Assembly: GCF_026342035.1 (NCBI RefSeq)
Contig: NZ_JAPENM010000007.1
Span: 124,001-188,000, forward strand
Direction of reading: 5' to 3'
Source of the DNA: Aldersonia sp. NBC_00410
GTDB lineage: Bacteria > Actinomycetota > Actinomycetes > Mycobacteriales > Mycobacteriaceae
Length of the DNA: 64,000 nt
This document shows, one piece after another, positions 24,501 through 30,500 of the stretch. The position numbers were made by a program, and so were the translations under genes. How positions within the stretch are numbered: position 1 is the first letter of the stretch; each line of letters starts with the position of its first letter. The notes beneath the pieces are model-generated. The model did no database searches. It had not been told where the DNA came from and saw nothing but the letters and a program-made list of their open reading frames with translations.

Positions 24501-27500
24501 GTGGGCGATCCTGCTGGGCCGGATGACCGGGCAGTCCGATGTGGTGTTCGGCGCGACCGTGTCCGGTCGCCCGGCCGAGGTGGCCGGGGTCGAGTCGATG
24601 GTCGGGATGTTCATCAACACCGTCCCGGTCCGGGTCCGCATCGCTGCGGACGCCACGGTGTCGGAGTTGCTGCAGGGGCTGCAGTCCGAGCAGGCCGACC
24701 TGCTCGAACACCACTACCTCGGCCTGACCGACATTCACCAGGCCGCCGGTGTGGCGGCGCTGTTCAACACGCTGATCGTGTTCGAGTCCTACCCCGTCGA
24801 CCGGGCCGCGCTGAGCGAAGCCGGTTCCGCGCTCGACGGGCTCCAGGTCACCGACGTCGACGTGCTGGACGGAACGCACTACCCACTGACCTTGGTCGCG
24901 TCCGTCGCGGCGAAACTGGTCATCGACCTCAAATACGACCTGGCCGTCTTCAGCGCCAACGAGATCGAGACGCTTGCCGACCGGCTCATCCGGGTGTTGA
25001 CGGGAGTCGTCGCGGATGTCTCGTCGCCGGTGGGTGATGTGGAGATCCTCGATGGTGTGGAGCGGTCGCGGGTGGTGGAGTCGTGGAACGATACGGCCGC
25101 CGCGGTGGATCCGTCGGTGCGGTTGTCGGATTTGTTCGATCGGCAGGTGGCGGTGTCGCCGAATGCGGTTGCGGTGGTGTCCGATGGTGCGCAGCTGACC
25201 TACGGCGAGTTCGCGAGTCGGGTGAATCGTCTTGCACGGTATCTAATTTCGATCGGTGTTGGCCCGGAGCGGGTGGTGGCGGTCGCGATGCGGCGCAGCG
25301 TCGAGATGGTGACTGCGGTGCATGCGGTGATCGCGGCGGGCGGCGCCTATGTGCCGATCGATCCCGATCAGCCGGTGCAGCGGGTGGAGTACGTGTTGGA
25401 TTCGGCTGCGCCAGTGGCGGTGCTGACCACGACGAGCGATCGGTTCGACACCTCGGCGCTGATGCCGGTGATCGCGGTGGACGCACTCGAAGTGTCCGGG
25501 TACTCCGCGGATCCGGTGACGGATGCGGATCGGGTGACGCCGCTGCGGGCGGACAACACGGCCTATGTGATCTACACCTCGGGGTCGACGGGTCGCCCCA
25601 AAGGTGTCGCGCTGACGCATGCGGCGACGGTGAACCAGTTGTGGTGGGCGCAGAATCAATATCAACTCGATGACACCGATGCGGTGTTGTTCAAGACACC
25701 CTTCACCTTCGATGTGTCGGTGTGGGAGTTGTTCTGGACGTTGCAGACCGGTGCGCGGCTGGTGGTCGCGGTTCCCGACGGTCATCGTGATCCGGCGTAC
25801 CTGGCGGAGATCATTGCCTCGGAATCGATTACCACGATGCATTTCGTGCCCTCGATGTTGGCCGCGTTCATGCCGGCGCTGCCGGGGTTGTCTTCGCTGC
25901 GGCGGGTGTTCGTGGCCGGTGAGGCGTTGCCGATCGACAGTGTGGCGCGCTTCGGTGAGGCCAGCGACGCCGAGTTGCACAACTGGTACGGTCCGGCCGA
26001 AGCCGAGGTGGTGACGGCCTGGGCCGCTTCGGGCGAGGCGTCGACGGTGCCGATCGGGACGCCGGTGTGGAACACACAGGTGTATGTGCTCGATGAGCGT
26101 TTGCACCCGGTTCCGGTGGGTGTTGCGGGTGAGTTGTATCTGGCCGGTGCGCAGCTCGCACGCGGGTACCACCGCCGGGCGGAGTTGACCGCCGACCGGT
26201 TCGTGGCCAATCCGTTCGGGGCCGGTGAACGGCTCTACCGCACAGGCGATCTGGTCCGGTGGGCGGCTATTCCCGAGGGTCGCTCCGCAGGCTCCGCTCC
26301 TGCGGGTGAATTGGAGTACCTGGGGCGTACCGATTTTCAGGTGAAGCTGCGTGGTCAGCGCATCGAACTCGGTGAGATCGAGGCTGCATTACTCGACGCC
26401 GACGGCGTCGAGCAGGCGGTCGTGCTGATGTACACCGATGCCACCGCCGGAGATCGCCTGGTGGCCTACCTGACACCCGGCACGGTCGATCCGGCAATGG
26501 CACTACAAGCCGTGCGCGCGAAGGTTCCCAGCTATATGGTCCCCGCCCAAGCGCTGGTCCTCGACGAGTTCCCGCTCAACCCCTCGGGCAAGCTGGACCG
26601 TAATGCTTTGCCGGCGCCGGTGTTCGAGGCCGTGGTGTTCCGGGCCCCGACCACGCCGGTCGAGCAGGCTGTGGCGGGGGTGTTCGCCGAGGTCCTCGGG
26701 ATCGATCAGGCCGGGTTGGACGACGACTTCTTCGCCCTGGGTGGCAACAGCCTGGTGGCGACGCAGGTGGTGTCGCGCCTGGGCGCGGCACTGGACACCA
26801 CGATCCCGGTGCGGGTGCTCTTCGAGGCGTCGACTGTGGAACGCCTGGCGGTGGCGGTCCAGGCGCACACCGGGGCGGCGCGGGTGGCATTGGTGGCGGG
26901 ACCGCGCCCGACGCATATCCCGTTGTCGTTGGCACAGACACGGATGTGGTTCTTGAACCGGTTGGATCCGGAATCGGCGGCCTACAACATGCCGATGGCG
27001 ATCCGATTGTCCGGCGATTTGAACGTCGATGCTCTGCAGGCTGCGGTCACCGATGTGGTGGGCCGGCACGAGTCGATGCGCACCATCTACCCCGAGGTGG
27101 ACGGGGTCGCGGTGCAGGTGGTGCTGCCGGTGGCCGAGGCCGGGGTGGATCTCGCGGCGGTGACCGTCACCGAAGATGCCCTTCTGCAATCGATTTCGGC
27201 GTTCGTGACCCGCCCGTTCGACGTGACCAGGCAGGCGGCGGTCCGCGCGACGCTGTTCGCGGTCGCCGGCAACGAGCATGTGCTGGTCGTCGTCGCGCAT
27301 CACATCGCCACCGATGGCGTGTCGATGGGTCCGTTGGCGCGCGATGTGATGCTGGCTTATGAGTCCCGTACCCGGGGTGAGGTGCCGGGCTGGTCCCCGT
27401 TGCCGGTGCAGTACGCCGACTTCGCGTTGTGGCAGCGCGAGGCGTTGGGGTCCGAGGACGATCCCGAGTCGTTGATCGCGCGCCAGATCGACTACTGGGC

Positions 27501-30500
27501 AACCGAACTCGCGGGTGTGCCCGACGAGCTGGGGCTGCCGTTCGATCGGTCGCGGCCGGCGGTGGCGTCGGGCCGGGGTGCCACGGTCGGGTTCGAAATC
27601 CCTGCCGACCTGCATGCCGGGTTGGTGGAGTTGGCCCGCGCGCATGAGGCGACGCTGTTCATGGTGGTGCACGCCGCGCTGGCGGTGTTGCTGGCCCGGT
27701 TGTCCGGTGGCGACGATGTGGCGATCGGTACGCCGATCGCGGGTCGCGGTGAGCGAGAGCTCGACGACCTGATCGGCATGTTCGTCAACACCCTGGTGTT
27801 GCGGACGCCGGTCGAGGCCGGAGCGTCGGTCGATGACCTGCTGGGCCGGGTTCGGGCCACCGATGTGGGCGCGTTCGGGCACGCGGACGTGCCGTTCGAA
27901 CGGCTGGTGGAGGTGCTCAACCCGGCCCGCTCCCAAGCGCGCCACCCACTCTTCCAGGTGGCGTTGGCGTTCCAGAACCTGGGTGCGACGCGGTTCGAAC
28001 TGCCGGGGTTGACGGTGTCCGGGCTCGACGCCGGTATCGATACCGCGAAGTTCGATCTGCAGGTCACGGTGTTCGAGCACGGTGCCGGTGGCGGGTTGGC
28101 GGGCGCGCTGACCTACGCCACGGACCTGTTCGACGAGGTGTCGATGGTCGAGTTCGGGGCCCGCCTGGTCCGGGTGTTCGAGGCCTTCGTGACCGATCCC
28201 GCTGTGCCGATAGGGGATATCGAGATCCTCGATACCGGCGAGGTCGCGTCGCTGACCCGGGTGTCGGGCGCGGGGGCGATGCCGGCGGAGTTGTTGGCGA
28301 ACCTGTTGACTGCGGGCGTGACGCTGGAGCCGGGGGCGACGGCGGTGCGGTTCGAGGGCCGGTCGTATTCGTATGCGGAGCTGGACGAGTCGTCGAACCG
28401 GTTGGCTCGGCTGCTGATCGGTCGCGGCGTGGGTCCGGAAGACTATGTGGCGTTGGCGCTCCCGCGCTCCTACAGCATGGTGCTGGCGGTGTGGGCGGTC
28501 GCGAAGACCGGTGCGGCCTATGTACCGGTGGACCCGGGCTATCCGGTCGATCGGGTGGAGTTCATGCTCGCCGATTCCGGTGCACTGCTGGGCATTACGG
28601 GTACGGCCCAGGTGCAGGGTCTGCCCGGCGGGGTGGAGTGGCTGGTGCTCGATGCACCCGGCACCGACCAGGCGCTGGCGGAGTTCTCCGCGAACCGGGT
28701 GACGGATGCGGATCGGGTTGCGCCCGTGCGGGTGTCGAACACGGCGTACATGATTTACACCTCGGGTTCGACGGGGCGCCCGAAGGGTGTCGCGGTCACC
28801 CATGCCGGGCTGGCCGGGCTCACGCAGTACGCGACCGGGTTGTACGGAGTGGACGCGGATTCACGGTTCCTGCATGTGTGCTCGCCGAGTTTCGATCCGT
28901 CGGTGCTGGAGTGGACTGCGACCTTCTCGACCGGTGCGACTTTGGTGATCGTGCCTGCGGGAGTGATCGGTGGGGTCGAGTTGACCGAGTTGCTCGGTGC
29001 GGAGCGGGTGACGCACGCGATGATCACCCCGGCGGTGCTGGCCACGATGGATCCGACGGGATTGCCCGAGCTCAAGATGGTGCAGACCGGTGGGGACGTG
29101 TGCACGCCGGAGTTGGTGGCGCGGTGGGCGCCGGGGCGGCGGTTCTTCAACGGGTACGGCCCGACCGAGACCACGATCATCTCCTCCTACGCCGAGTTGG
29201 ACGCTGCCGGTCCGGTGACGATCGGTACCCCGGTGGCGGGGATGTCCGCGCTGGTGCTCGATGCCCGGTTGCGTCCGGTACCGGTCGGTGCGGCGGGTGA
29301 GCTGTATCTATGCGGTGACGCGCTCGCACGCGGCTACCAGGCGCGGGCGAGCCTGACGGCCGAACGGTTCGTCGCGAACCCGTACGAGCCGGGCCAGCGC
29401 CTGTACCGGACCGGTGACCTGGTGCGCTGGCGTCGCGAGGTGCCCGCGACACGCTCCGCGGGTGCCCCTCCTGCCGAGCTCGAGTTCATGGGACGCACCG
29501 ACTTCCAGGTGAAGATCCGTGGATTCCGCGTCGAGCTCGGCGAGATCGACGCGGTCCTGGCCGGGCACGAGTCCGTGCGGTTCTCGGTCACGCTGGGGCG
29601 CACCCTCGAATCGGGGGCGACCGCGCTGGTGTCCTATGTTCAGCCCGCGCCGGGTGCGGTGATCGATACGGGTGCATTGGCGGGGTTCGTTGGGAACCGG
29701 CTGCCGGCGCATATGGTGCCGACAGCGTTCGTGGTGATCGAGCAGGTGCCACTCACCCCGATCGGAAAGTTGGATCGTAAAGCGTTGCCGGAGCCGGTGT
29801 TCGAGGCGGCGGTGTTCCGTGCCCCGACGACTCCGATCGAGGAGGCCGTTGCGGGGGTGTTCGCCGAGGTCCTCGGGATCGGGGCGAGCGAAGCGACGGG
29901 AGATGGGTCGCGGCGGGTCGGGTTGGATGACGACTTCTTCGCCCTGGGTGGCAACAGCCTGGTGGCGACGCAGGTGACGTCTCGCCTGGGTGCGGCGCTG
30001 GACACCACGATCCCGCTGCGGCTGATCTTCGAGGCGTCCACAGTGGAACGCCTGGCGGTGGCCGTGGAGTCGCACACCGGGGCGGCGCGGGTGCCGTTGG
30101 TGGCGGGTCCGCGCCCGGAGCGAGTGCCGTTGTCGTTGGCGCAGTCGCGGATGTGGTTCCTGAACCGCATCGATCCGGAATCGGCGGCCTACAACATTCC
30201 GATGGCGATCCGGTTGTCGGGTGCGTTGGATGTGGCGGCATTGCAGGCCGCGGTCACCGATGTGGTGGGCCGGCACGAGTCCCTTCGCACGGTGTACCCG
30301 GAGGTGGACGGACTCGGGTTCCAGCGAGTGCTGCCCGCTGCCGAGGCGCATCTGGATCTCGTGCCGGTGTCGGTGGTGCAGGCCGAGGTGCTCGCCGGGG
30401 TGGCCGGATTGGTGGGTCGCGGGTTCGATGTGACGGTCGAGGTGCCGGTGCGGGCGCGGCTGTTCCGGATCGCCGACGTCGCAGATGTCACCGACGAGTT

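Larger units (their letters stand above)
26875..30080 (+). other. NRPS module 7: C7 - A7 - T7
   Basis: C7 (about residues 6842-7280) has HHIATDG. A7 (about 7300-7815) has FDPSVLEW, THAMITPAVL, QTGGDV and NGYGPTETTII. Its pocket is D P L M Q G G I I, a variant of the A3/A5/A10 type. It carries two insertions: TRSAGAPPAE before the YLGR-equivalent motif, and GASEATGDGS before T7. T7 serine is 7857. Confidence 0.85.
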
